From Acidobacteriota bacterium (lineage in GTDB: Bacteria; Acidobacteriota; Terriglobia; Bryobacterales; Bryobacteraceae): a stretch of 16,359 nt of DNA. Position 1 is the first letter of the stretch. The number at the start of each line of letters is the position of its first letter. The notes under the pieces were generated by a model that had not been told where the DNA came from, made no database searches, and saw only the letters and a list, made by a program, of their open reading frames with translations. The position numbers and the translations under genes are program-made. Where the stretch lies: contig CANIFK010000028.1 of the NCBI GenBank assembly GCA_947466555.1, positions 1 to 16,359 on the forward strand, written 5' to 3'. Positions 1 to 6,930 of this stretch are shown piece after piece.

Positions 1-1470
1 AAGGGCGTCATCTGGGCGGGCAGCGACGATGGCCTGGTGCATGTGACGCGCGACGGCGGCAAGACCTGGAGCAACGTCACGCCGCCCGCGAGCATGATGC
101 CGGAGTGGATTCAGATCAATTCGATCGAGGCATCGCCGAACGACCCGGCGGTGGCCTACGTGGCCGCGACGGCCTACAAGAGCGACGACTACCGGCCGTA
201 TCTCTATCGCACGGGCGACTACGGCAAGACGTGGAAGAAGATCGTGAACGGCATTGCCGGGGATGCGTTTACGCGCGTGGTCCGCGAGGACCCCAACCGG
301 AAGGGACTGCTGTTTGCCGGGACCGAAACGGGCATCTACATGTCCGCCGATAACGGGGACAACTGGCAGCGGTTCCAATTGAATTTGCCGGTGGTACCGA
401 TCACCGACATGGTGTTCCACAAGCGGGAGAATGATCTGGTCATCGCCACGCAGGGGCGCAGCTTCTGGGTGCTGGACGACCTGCCGGTGCTGCACCAGTT
501 GACCGATGCGGTGCGCACTGCCGACGTGCATCTGTTCCAGCCGAAGCCGGCGATCCGGTACGCCGGGCCGGGCTTTGGCCGGCGCGGCGGAGGCGGAGCG
601 GCGGGGCAGAATCCGCCGAATGGCGTTGTTGTGCAGTACATGCTGAAGGAGAAGGCGCAGGGCGAGGCGACGATCGAGTTCCTGGACGCGGCGGGCAAGT
701 TGATCAAGAAGTTTTCGAGCAAGGCGGAGGCGCGGGCCGCGGGCGCGCCGGCCGGTGGCGACGGTGACGATGACGAGGGGCCGCGCGCACCGGCGGGGCC
801 GGTGCGGGTGCCCATTGAAAAGGGCCTGAACCGCTTTGAATGGGACATGCGCTATCCGGACGCGGTGAGCTTCCCAGGGATGATTTACTGGGCGGCGAGT
901 TCGCGTGGACCGATCGCGGTGCCGGGGTCGTATACGGTGAAACTGACTGTCGGCGGGAAATCGTTCACGCAGCCGTTCAAGATACGGAAAGACCCGCGAA
1001 TGGGCGGGAGCGTGGCCGATTTGCAGAAGCAGTTGGACCTATCGCTGCAGTTGCGGGACAAGGTTACGCAGACCAACGAGGCGGTGATTCAGATCCGCGA
1101 TATCCGGAAGCAGATTGAGGACTTGATTGCGCGGGCCTCGGCGGCGAAAGATGTGGTGGAGGCGGGCAAGAAGCTGGCCAAAGAGCTGACCGAAGTGGAG
1201 CAGGAGCTGTACCAGACGAAGAACCAGAGCAACCAGGATCCGTTGAACTACCCGATCAAGTTGAACAACAAGCTGGCGGCATTGCTGGGCGTAGTGCAGA
1301 GTTCCGACACGGGGCCGACGGCGCAATCGAATCAGGTCTTTGAAGACCTGGCGACGAAGGTGAACGGGCAACTGCGGCGGCTGGAGGGACTCGTTGGCAC
1401 GAACCTTCCGGCGTTCAACAAGCTGGTTCGCGATGCGTCGGTGCCGGCGGTGATTGTGAAAGGGAAGTAG
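1..1470 (+). CDS. Sortilin/VPS10-like Asp-box (BNR) propeller protein, 3' part, start outside window
   Basis: The frame is open from base 1, so this is the C-terminal 489 residues of a longer protein. Asp-box type motifs (TRDGGKTW, TGDYGKTW, SADNGDNW) lie in roughly the first 110 visible residues, at the blade spacing of BNR/sortilin-like propellers. The propeller seems to end near WVLDDL. A linker rich in Gly, Ala, Pro and acidic residues follows (about 190-260), then a small beta domain ending in GSYTVKLTVGG, then a helical, probably coiled-coil C-terminus (about 335-480). This architecture matches large secreted 'glycosyl hydrolase, BNR repeat' proteins common in Acidobacteriota and Bacteroidota, for which no glycosidase activity should be assumed. 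Any signal peptide would be upstream of the window. The last 56 bp overlap the 3' end of the convergent PAS protein gene, so no terminator separates them. Confidence 0.88.
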   Translation, partial: KGVIWAGSDDGLVHVTRDGGKTWSNVTPPASMMPEWIQINSIEASPNDPAVAYVAATAYKSDDYRPYLYRTGDYGKTWKKIVNGIAGDAFTRVVREDPNRKGLLFAGTETGIYMSADNGDNWQRFQLNLPVVPITDMVFHKRENDLVIATQGRSFWVLDDLPVLHQLTDAVRTADVHLFQPKPAIRYAGPGFGRRGGGGAAGQNPPNGVVVQYMLKEKAQGEATIEFLDAAGKLIKKFSSKAEARAAGAPAGGDGDDDEGPRAPAGPVRVPIEKGLNRFEWDMRYPDAVSFPGMIYWAASSRGPIAVPGSYTVKLTVGGKSFTQPFKIRKDPRMGGSVADLQKQLDLSLQLRDKVTQTNEAVIQIRDIRKQIEDLIARASAAKDVVEAGKKLAKELTEVEQELYQTKNQSNQDPLNYPIKLNNKLAALLGVVQSSDTGPTAQSNQVFEDLATKVNGQLRRLEGLVGTNLPAFNKLVRDASVPAVIVKGK

Positions 1471-2680
1471 CGGCGCTGAGCAACGATTGCAGGGGCTGTG
1501 GCTCCTTCGGCGGCAGGACGTGGGCCACCAGGATAATGGTGCCCGGTTCGCCTTGCGGGGTGAGCAGCACGCGCAGGTACTGCACTTCGAGCGACCGGGG
1601 GGCGAAGGTCTCACGGTCCGTCAGTTCCAACTCCTTCACGCGGCGGCCGAGCATGGCGGCGCTGAGCACGGAACTCTGCTGGGCGGCGCCGAGGCCGGCT
1701 TCCCCGTTGGCCGCCATGAATCTGCGAGCGGCGCCGTTTTCGTACTCCAGTTCACCTTCGGCGCTGAAGACCCACACCGGGTCACGGAGCACGGCGAAGA
1801 TGTCGCGATATTGGGTTTTCATTTCGGCCACCACGACGCCGGTGGATTCACGGATCCGCTGGGCGGAGTGGATACGATTGGCGTTCCAGACAATCATGGC
1901 GAACATGCTGCCGGCGCTCATCAGCACGTGGAGCAGCAGGCCGAGATCGGGCTGTAACAGGCCGGCGCGCTGGGCCTGGTGGCGGAGGATGGCCAGCAGG
2001 ACCGGGATGAGAAAGGCGAGCGGGAACATGACGCGCGCCGCTTCCGCCTCCGGGCCGCGCTGGGCCAGGACTTTCAGCACGCCCGGGGCTCGGGTGGCGG
2101 TAGAGAGGATATAAGCGATGGCGGTGAGGATGGCGAGTGGGATCAGATCGACACGCAGCAGTGACGGCACCGGCGACATGGCGGCGCGGGAGAGCAGGAG
2201 CGAGACCCAGCAGGAACTGAGGAATGTGCAGACGAGGGCGGTGAGAACCGCATCGACCCGTATGTGGGGCAGGCGTTGTTTGCTGACAAGACTGAGGCCG
2301 ATGGCGAGGTAGCAGATGCCGACGGCGTGGCCGCCGGCGATGAGTGAGGCGCCGACGATGATGAGGCAGACCCGCGACGTTTGGACCACGGCACGGACCG
2401 AGCGGCTGTGCGCTTCCAACCGCGACATGCGGACGGCGAAGCCGATGAAGATGAGACCCAGCGCCTCTTCGGGCGAGACCCAGAGCACGGCGATAGCGCC
2501 GCCCGTCTGGCCGGTCCAGACGCTGAGCAGCGAAAGAATGCCGAGCGCAATGGCCAGGAAGCAACTGACGCGCAGAGTGAGGGCGGGCCAGTAGCGGGCG
2601 GGACTATCGCGATTTACGACAGGATGCACCTTTCCACAGATCGGCTCGTTTTCAAGAAGTCTGAGGGAAATGCCAGGCAT
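1415..2680 (-). CDS. Multi-pass membrane protein with C-terminal PAS-like domain, no output domain
   Basis: 421 residues. After a short N-terminal tail come about seven hydrophobic segments (about 34-55, 63-83, 104-132, 144-164, 177-195, 216-233, 246-266), then a linker helix and a PAS-like region (about 288-390, beginning MKTQYRDIFAVL and including VWVFSAEGELEYENGAARRF). The protein stops soon after the PAS region in a Pro/Ser-rich tail. No histidine kinase, GGDEF, EAL or HTH segment follows. It resembles the sensory half of a membrane-bound kinase, so it may be a truncated kinase or a sensor acting through a partner; neither can be decided here. The ATG at 2680 lies 3 nt after the stop of the upstream lipoprotein gene, so the two are probably cotranscribed. 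No strong Shine-Dalgarno is visible. A GTG at residue 18 preceded by GGAAAG is an alternative start. Confidence 0.75.
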   Translation of the reverse strand: MPGISLRLLENEPICGKVHPVVNRDSPARYWPALTLRVSCFLAIALGILSLLSVWTGQTGGAIAVLWVSPEEALGLIFIGFAVRMSRLEAHSRSVRAVVQTSRVCLIIVGASLIAGGHAVGICYLAIGLSLVSKQRLPHIRVDAVLTALVCTFLSSCWVSLLLSRAAMSPVPSLLRVDLIPLAILTAIAYILSTATRAPGVLKVLAQRGPEAEAARVMFPLAFLIPVLLAILRHQAQRAGLLQPDLGLLLHVLMSAGSMFAMIVWNANRIHSAQRIRESTGVVVAEMKTQYRDIFAVLRDPVWVFSAEGELEYENGAARRFMAANGEAGLGAAQQSSVLSAAMLGRRVKELELTDRETFAPRSLEVQYLRVLLTPQGEPGTIILVAHVLPPKEPQPLQSLLSAATSLSQSPPAPTHREPAC

Positions 2681-2683
2681 TGG

Positions 2684-3217
2684 TTACATCCGCCGCCGGC
2701 GCATTCCTGGAACGAAGCCGCTGTTGCGAATGTGAATGCGGATGCGGCACGGTTCGGCATCCGCCGAGGGACAGGCATGGTCGACACTGACGCGCAGCCG
2801 CCCGGCGACGACTTCGCTTTGGCTGCGGGTTTGAATGGCAAGCGCGAGGCCGGGCGGGACATCCATGTTCAGCCGGGAAAAGACGGTGGCGGAGGCGAGA
2901 GCCATTTCGTGTTTGATGGCGTGGCCGGATTCCGCGCGGCGGTAGTGGCCTTCGAGTAGAACGCCTTCGAGCCCATTTTCGTTGGTCGGCGGGGCGTAGG
3001 CGGTGACGGTGATATCGCGCCATTCCGACTTGGTGGCAACAGCGGTGGTGCGGCAGGCGTAGCCGCCGTCGCGAATGGCGTCTGCAGTAGAGACGCCCTG
3101 GTCGCGCAGGGCCTCGCAAACCCCTTTGGCCCCGCGGCTAAGCGTGGTCTCTTCCTGGCACCCCAGCAGCAGGACCGCCAGAGACACTGCGAGCGCAAAT
3201 CCGCAATTCAGCGGCAA
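2684..3217 (-). CDS. Putative lipoprotein, family not recognised
   Basis: I place the start at the TTG at 3217. The minus strand there reads GGAGGAGGG about 7 nt before the TTG, and initiation there gives a compact signal sequence (MPLNCGFALAVSLAVLLLGC) with a lipobox Cys at residue 20. The ATG at 3319 would give 34 extra residues and leave the hydrophobic segment internal. The mature part (about 157 aa) has a conserved-looking stretch starting GVCEALRDQG, two further Cys (one in GGYACRT, a pair near VDHACPSADAEPC) and a basic C-terminus ending MRRRRM. There is a vague resemblance to DUF6030-like proteins (the stretch around NMDVPPGLALAI), not enough to name it. The signal peptide lacks the usual N-terminal Lys/Arg, which weakens the lipoprotein call somewhat. 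It lies 3 nt upstream of the membrane PAS gene; an envelope lipoprotein partnered with that sensor is a reasonable guess. Confidence 0.6.
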   Translation of the reverse strand: MPLNCGFALAVSLAVLLLGCQEETTLSRGAKGVCEALRDQGVSTADAIRDGGYACRTTAVATKSEWRDITVTAYAPPTNENGLEGVLLEGHYRRAESGHAIKHEMALASATVFSRLNMDVPPGLALAIQTRSQSEVVAGRLRVSVDHACPSADAEPCRIRIHIRNSGFVPGMRRRRM

Positions 3218-3345
3218 GCCGGCACCCTCCTCCAACTCGAACCCGACGGTCAATCCAAACTTGTTTGTATGACCAAATCGTCGCATGAAGGCCGACTTTT
3301 TGACATGCGGCGGACGCACTAGCGCCCTTAGTTATTGGGGGATAG

Positions 3346-4584
3346 TCAGGCCTTTACGTCGTAGCACCAAAGGCAGCCGAGATCGCGAATATACATGCGG
3401 CCGTTGGCGATGACGGGGTAGCTCCAGGCGCGTTCGCGGGCGTCGCGGCGGCGGGGTGGGCTGGGGGGAGTAAAGCGCCCCTTTTCGCGGTACCCGGTGG
3501 TGGTGGCTTCCACTAAGGCCACTTCGCCGGATTCGGAGTGGTAGTAGAGATTTCCATCGGCGAGCATGACGGCGCCGGGGCCGAAGGCGGCTTCCTGCCA
3601 GTGGATTTTGCCGGTGAGGAAGTCGGCGGCGACGGGGCCCTGTTGGTTCGTTCCGTACAGGACGTCGCCGTGGAGAATCTGGCCGCCGAGGGTGTTCGGC
3701 ATGTCGCGGCCGAGGTAGATCTGTTCGGCGGAGACGCTGGCGCCGTTGGCGGTGAGTTGGATAAGACCGCCGTTGAAGCGGCGGGCATTAGTGGAATAGA
3801 TGTAATTGCCCTTGGCGATGGGGGAGGCGATGTTGGCGGGACCACCGGCGGTGCCGGTGTAGCGCCAGAGGAAGGCGCCGGTTTTGGCGTCGACGCCGAC
3901 TACGCCTTTATCGAGGAACTGGACGTACTGGCGGCGGCCGGCGGCTTCGGAGACGATGGCGGTGGAGTAGGCGGCTTTGTCGCCGCCGGGGATGGCGGAT
4001 TTCCAGATTGTCGCACCGGTCTTTTTGTCGATGGCGGCCATGGTGGCGGTGGGGCCGCCGGGGGTGATGACGAGGGTGTCGCCGTCAATCAACGGCGATT
4101 CGGCGTAGCCCCAGGTGCCGGGCGTGCCGGCGAAATCGGCGCGGGCGCTTTTGCGCCAAATCACTTCGCCAGTATCGGCGCGGAGGGCGGCGAGGTCGCC
4201 ATCGGAGGAGAAGGCGTAGAGGGTGGCGCCGTCGACGGCGGGCGTGGAGCGGGCCATGGGGTAGGGCGGCTGCTGGTTGGGATTGCCGACGCCTCCGAGG
4301 TGGGCGCTCCATTGGGACTCGCCGGTTTTGAGGGAGAGGGCCTGGACGAATTCGTCGTCGAGACTGTGGTTGCTGATGGCGTAGATGAACTTCGATGTGA
4401 CGGCGACGGTGCCGTAGCCATCGCCGATGTCGGGTTGGCGCCAGAGGAGTTTGGGGCCATCCTTCGGCCACTGTTTGAGGAGGCCCGTTTCGGCGGAGAT
4501 GCCGGTGCGGGCGGGGCCGCGGAACTGGGTCCAATCGGCGGCGAGGGCGGGGAGGGTGGAAGCGAGGAAGAGGCGGCGGCGCAT
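3346..4584 (-). CDS. Secreted PQQ-like beta-propeller repeat protein
   Basis: 412 residues from the ATG at 4584. This start gives a short signal peptide (MRRRLFLASTLPALA, then ADWTQFRGP). The frame stays open upstream to 5178, but that part is antisense to the sigma-54 activator and is low-complexity. The mature protein begins with the WTQFRGPARTGIS element typical of PQQ-like (BamB-fold) propellers in Acidobacteriota and Planctomycetota. It continues with repeated blades of the type 'ALSLKTGESQWSA', 'ALRADTGEVIWRK', 'AIDKKTGATIWKS' and 'GVDAKTGAFLWRY'. No Cys-Cys or haem motif of true quinoprotein alcohol dehydrogenases is seen, so PQQ binding is not implied; a structural or binding role is as likely. 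It is probably periplasmic. It is transcribed divergently from the activator gene. Confidence 0.85.
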   Translation of the reverse strand: MRRRLFLASTLPALAADWTQFRGPARTGISAETGLLKQWPKDGPKLLWRQPDIGDGYGTVAVTSKFIYAISNHSLDDEFVQALSLKTGESQWSAHLGGVGNPNQQPPYPMARSTPAVDGATLYAFSSDGDLAALRADTGEVIWRKSARADFAGTPGTWGYAESPLIDGDTLVITPGGPTATMAAIDKKTGATIWKSAIPGGDKAAYSTAIVSEAAGRRQYVQFLDKGVVGVDAKTGAFLWRYTGTAGGPANIASPIAKGNYIYSTNARRFNGGLIQLTANGASVSAEQIYLGRDMPNTLGGQILHGDVLYGTNQQGPVAADFLTGKIHWQEAAFGPGAVMLADGNLYYHSESGEVALVEATTTGYREKGRFTPPSPPRRRDARERAWSYPVIANGRMYIRDLGCLWCYDVKA

Positions 4585-4809
4585 AGTTGTGACCCTACTC
4601 AATGTACTAGGATCGGGCGGGCGCGGAACTTTTTTGCGGAGATCGTATACTAAAGCAATCGGGATTCTGTTGGCGAATTGAGGAGTTGTTGTTTTGAAGT
4701 TGTACGAAATAGTGTCCCGGCATTGCGCCACAGTCATTGAAACTGGCGCATTTGCGATGGTAGAAGCGAGACGGGTTTCCGCGGGCGCCAGCGGCGAAGC
4801 TGGAAGCCG
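4585..4809. promoter_or_regulatory. Divergent intergenic region between propeller gene and sigma-54 activator
   Basis: 225 bp, visibly more AT-rich than the flanking genes, and it must hold the promoters of both divergent genes. A TATACT hexamer at 4646-4651 could be a plus-strand -10 element, but no good -35 lies 16-18 bp upstream. I searched for the GG-N10-GC core of a sigma-54 promoter on both strands and did not find one; the closest, TGGCGCATTTGC near 4744, has only 7 nt between GG and GC. Autoregulation through sigma-54 is therefore not supported by this sequence. Confidence 0.35.
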
Positions 4810-6909
4810 ATGAGCTATCCAGCGACCCAACCGCGCATTTCGCAGTGGCTGGCCGAGCACGGGCCGGCGGCGATTGAGTCTTTGTTTCGGGCGATCGTTT
4901 TTCACCCGTCGTCGCCGATCCTGATCGCCGACGACGACCGTAATTATCGGGACGCGAGCATTGGCGCGGGCCGATTTCTGGGCGTTGGCCGCGAAAAACT
5001 GATCGGGCGGCGGGTGGACGACTTCGCCGGATCGGCGGAGAATCCGAAGTTTGCGGAGCAGTGGCTGGAGTTTTTGAAGGAAGGCCAACAGGCCGGCACA
5101 CTGCAGCTTGTGGCGGCGGACGGAACAACGCGGAACATTGAATATAAAGCCAAGGGCAACGTGCTGCCGATCCGCCATTTGTTGCTGATGCGGGAGAAGG
5201 GGGCGGAGTCCGAGGAGGCTCCGAACGCGGGCGCGGTGCGAGCGTGGACCGAAGATTTTGCGCTGTTTCTGCTGGACGCCGATGGGCGAATTGTCATCTG
5301 GTACGCGGGGGCGGAGCGGATTTATGGATACAAGAGCGAGGAAGTAGCGGGAAAAAGCATTGCGTTTTTATATCCGCCGGACAACCGGCTGAACACCAGG
5401 GTGGACAGGAAGTTGAAGCGCGCGGCCACGGAGGGCCATGCGGGCGGCGAGAGCTGGCATTTGCGGAAAGATGGCTCGCAGTTCTGGGCCAATGCGATTA
5501 CGATGGCGCTGCGCGACGAGCAGGGGGAACTGCAGGGGTTCGCCCGGGTGGTGCGCGACTTCACCGACCGGCACGAGCGGGACGAGAAGTTCAGTAGCGC
5601 GGAGCGGAGCGCGCGACCGGCGGCGGAGATGTCGACGATTGCCGGCGTTGTTTCCGGCGAGTTCGATCGCGTGCTGGAGATGAATGACAAGGTGCTGGAC
5701 CTGATCGGCTACAGCCGGGAGGATCTGGAAGAGGGACGAATCCATTGGGCCGATCTGGCGCCGAAGGAGTTCGCCGCGCAGGACGAGTTCGCGCACGAAG
5801 AGGGTTTGCGGTTCGGCGCCTGCAGTCCGTACGAAAAAGAGTTGATCCGCAAAGACGGGACGCGGATACCGGTGCTGATCGCGACGGCGGTGCTGAAGAT
5901 TTCGCCGTACCGGTGGATCACGTTTGTGACCGACCTGCGGGACGGGCGGGAGGAGGAAGTGAAGGCCGACGCACCGCCCGCACATGATTTCACGGCGATT
6001 ATCGGGAACAGCAACGAGTTGCGCCGGGTACTGCGGCAGGTGGAACTGGTTGCACCGACGGATGCGACGGTGTTGATTCTTGGGGAAACCGGGACGGGAA
6101 AAGAGCTGATCGCGCAGGCACTGCACCGGCTGAGCCCGCGGCGGAATTATCCGTTCGTCAGCGTAAATTGCGCGGCGATTCCGACAGGGCTATTGGAAAG
6201 CGAGCTGTTCGGGTACGAGAAGGGCGCGTTTACGGGCGCGTTGCAGCAGAAGATCGGGCGATTCGAAATGGCGAATCGGGGGACGCTGTTCCTGGACGAG
6301 GTGGGGGACATTCCGCTGGAGTTGCAGCCGAAGTTGCTACGGGCCCTGCAGGAGAAGTGTTTTGAGCGGCTAGGCAGTACGCGGACAACGCCGATCGACA
6401 TACGCGTCGTGGCGGCGACGAACCGGAATCTGACACAGATGGTAGGGGACAATCTGTTCCGGAGCGATCTGTACTACCGGCTGAAGGTGTTTCCGATTGC
6501 GCTCCCTTCGCTGCGGGACCGGCCGGAGGATATCGCTCTTCTCGTCTGGCATTTCACGAAGAAGTACGCGGACAAGATGAACCGGGCAATCGACCGGATC
6601 TCGCCGGGCAATATGCAAGCGATGATGAACTGGCACTGGCCGGGGAATATCCGGGAGTTGGAGAACTTTATTGAGCGGTCGGTGATCCTATCGTTGGGCC
6701 GGGCGCTGGAGGCGCCGGTGGAAGAGTTGCGGGTGGAGGGGGAGGCGCCGGTGGGAGCGTCGATGGACGAAGTGGAACGGGAGCATATTCTGCGCACATT
6801 GCGGGAGACCAGGGGCGTGGTGAGCACGGCCGCGACGCGGCTGCGCATGCCGCGGACGACGTTGAACGGGCTGATGAAAAAGCACGGGATTACGCGGAAG
6901 AATTTCTAG
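4810..6909 (+). CDS. Sigma-54-dependent transcriptional activator with three PAS domains
   Basis: 699 residues. Three PAS-type sensory regions come first: about 25-130, about 140-255 (with ALFLLDADGRIVIWYAGAER and a PAC-like end at VVRDFTDRHERDEKF), and about 275-380. An AAA+ sigma-54 interaction domain follows (about 394-625): Walker A GETGTGKE at 425-432, the sigma-54 contact loop GAFTGA intact at 472-477, and Walker B with D496-E497 in GTLFLDEVGD. The C-terminus (about 654-697) is a Fis-type helix-turn-helix (VVSTAATRLRMPRTTLNGLMKKHGI). All residues expected for an active RpoN activator are present. There is no receiver domain, so input is probably ligand, redox or protein binding by the PAS domains. 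GGAAG lies about 4 nt before the ATG. The gene ends 8 nt from the convergent FAD oxidoreductase gene. Its targets cannot be told from this window. Confidence 0.93.
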   Translation: MSYPATQPRISQWLAEHGPAAIESLFRAIVFHPSSPILIADDDRNYRDASIGAGRFLGVGREKLIGRRVDDFAGSAENPKFAEQWLEFLKEGQQAGTLQLVAADGTTRNIEYKAKGNVLPIRHLLLMREKGAESEEAPNAGAVRAWTEDFALFLLDADGRIVIWYAGAERIYGYKSEEVAGKSIAFLYPPDNRLNTRVDRKLKRAATEGHAGGESWHLRKDGSQFWANAITMALRDEQGELQGFARVVRDFTDRHERDEKFSSAERSARPAAEMSTIAGVVSGEFDRVLEMNDKVLDLIGYSREDLEEGRIHWADLAPKEFAAQDEFAHEEGLRFGACSPYEKELIRKDGTRIPVLIATAVLKISPYRWITFVTDLRDGREEEVKADAPPAHDFTAIIGNSNELRRVLRQVELVAPTDATVLILGETGTGKELIAQALHRLSPRRNYPFVSVNCAAIPTGLLESELFGYEKGAFTGALQQKIGRFEMANRGTLFLDEVGDIPLELQPKLLRALQEKCFERLGSTRTTPIDIRVVAATNRNLTQMVGDNLFRSDLYYRLKVFPIALPSLRDRPEDIALLVWHFTKKYADKMNRAIDRISPGNMQAMMNWHWPGNIRELENFIERSVILSLGRALEAPVEELRVEGEAPVGASMDEVEREHILRTLRETRGVVSTAATRLRMPRTTLNGLMKKHGITRKNF

Positions 6910-6930
6910 CGGCGCGGCTAGTTCTTCTTC
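6897..6930. terminator. Possible bidirectional terminator at convergent gene ends
   Basis: The two 14-nt arms 6897-6910 and 6917-6930 are complementary at 11 of 14 positions: GAAGAA, a 3-nt mismatch, then CTAGC, loop GGCGCG, then the reverse. Both stop codons (TAG of the activator at 6907-6909, and TAG of the oxidoreductase read from 6920) lie in the stem. On the plus strand the hairpin runs into TTCTTCTTC, weakly like a U-tract. The symmetry and the position between convergent genes fit a two-way terminator, but the 5-bp core is short. Confidence 0.35.

Noticed and set aside
3538..4653. Long plus-strand open frame antisense to the PQQ-like propeller gene
   Set aside because: Gly/Ala-rich composition without motifs, whereas the opposite strand encodes clear propeller blades.
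4744..4757. Possible sigma-54 promoter (TGGCGCATTTGC)
   Set aside because: Only 7 nt separate GG and GC; the family requires 10.
4585..5178. N-terminal extension of the propeller protein to 5178
   Set aside because: It would overlap the start of the activator gene on the other strand, is Arg/Pro low complexity, and would bury a good signal peptide at 4584.
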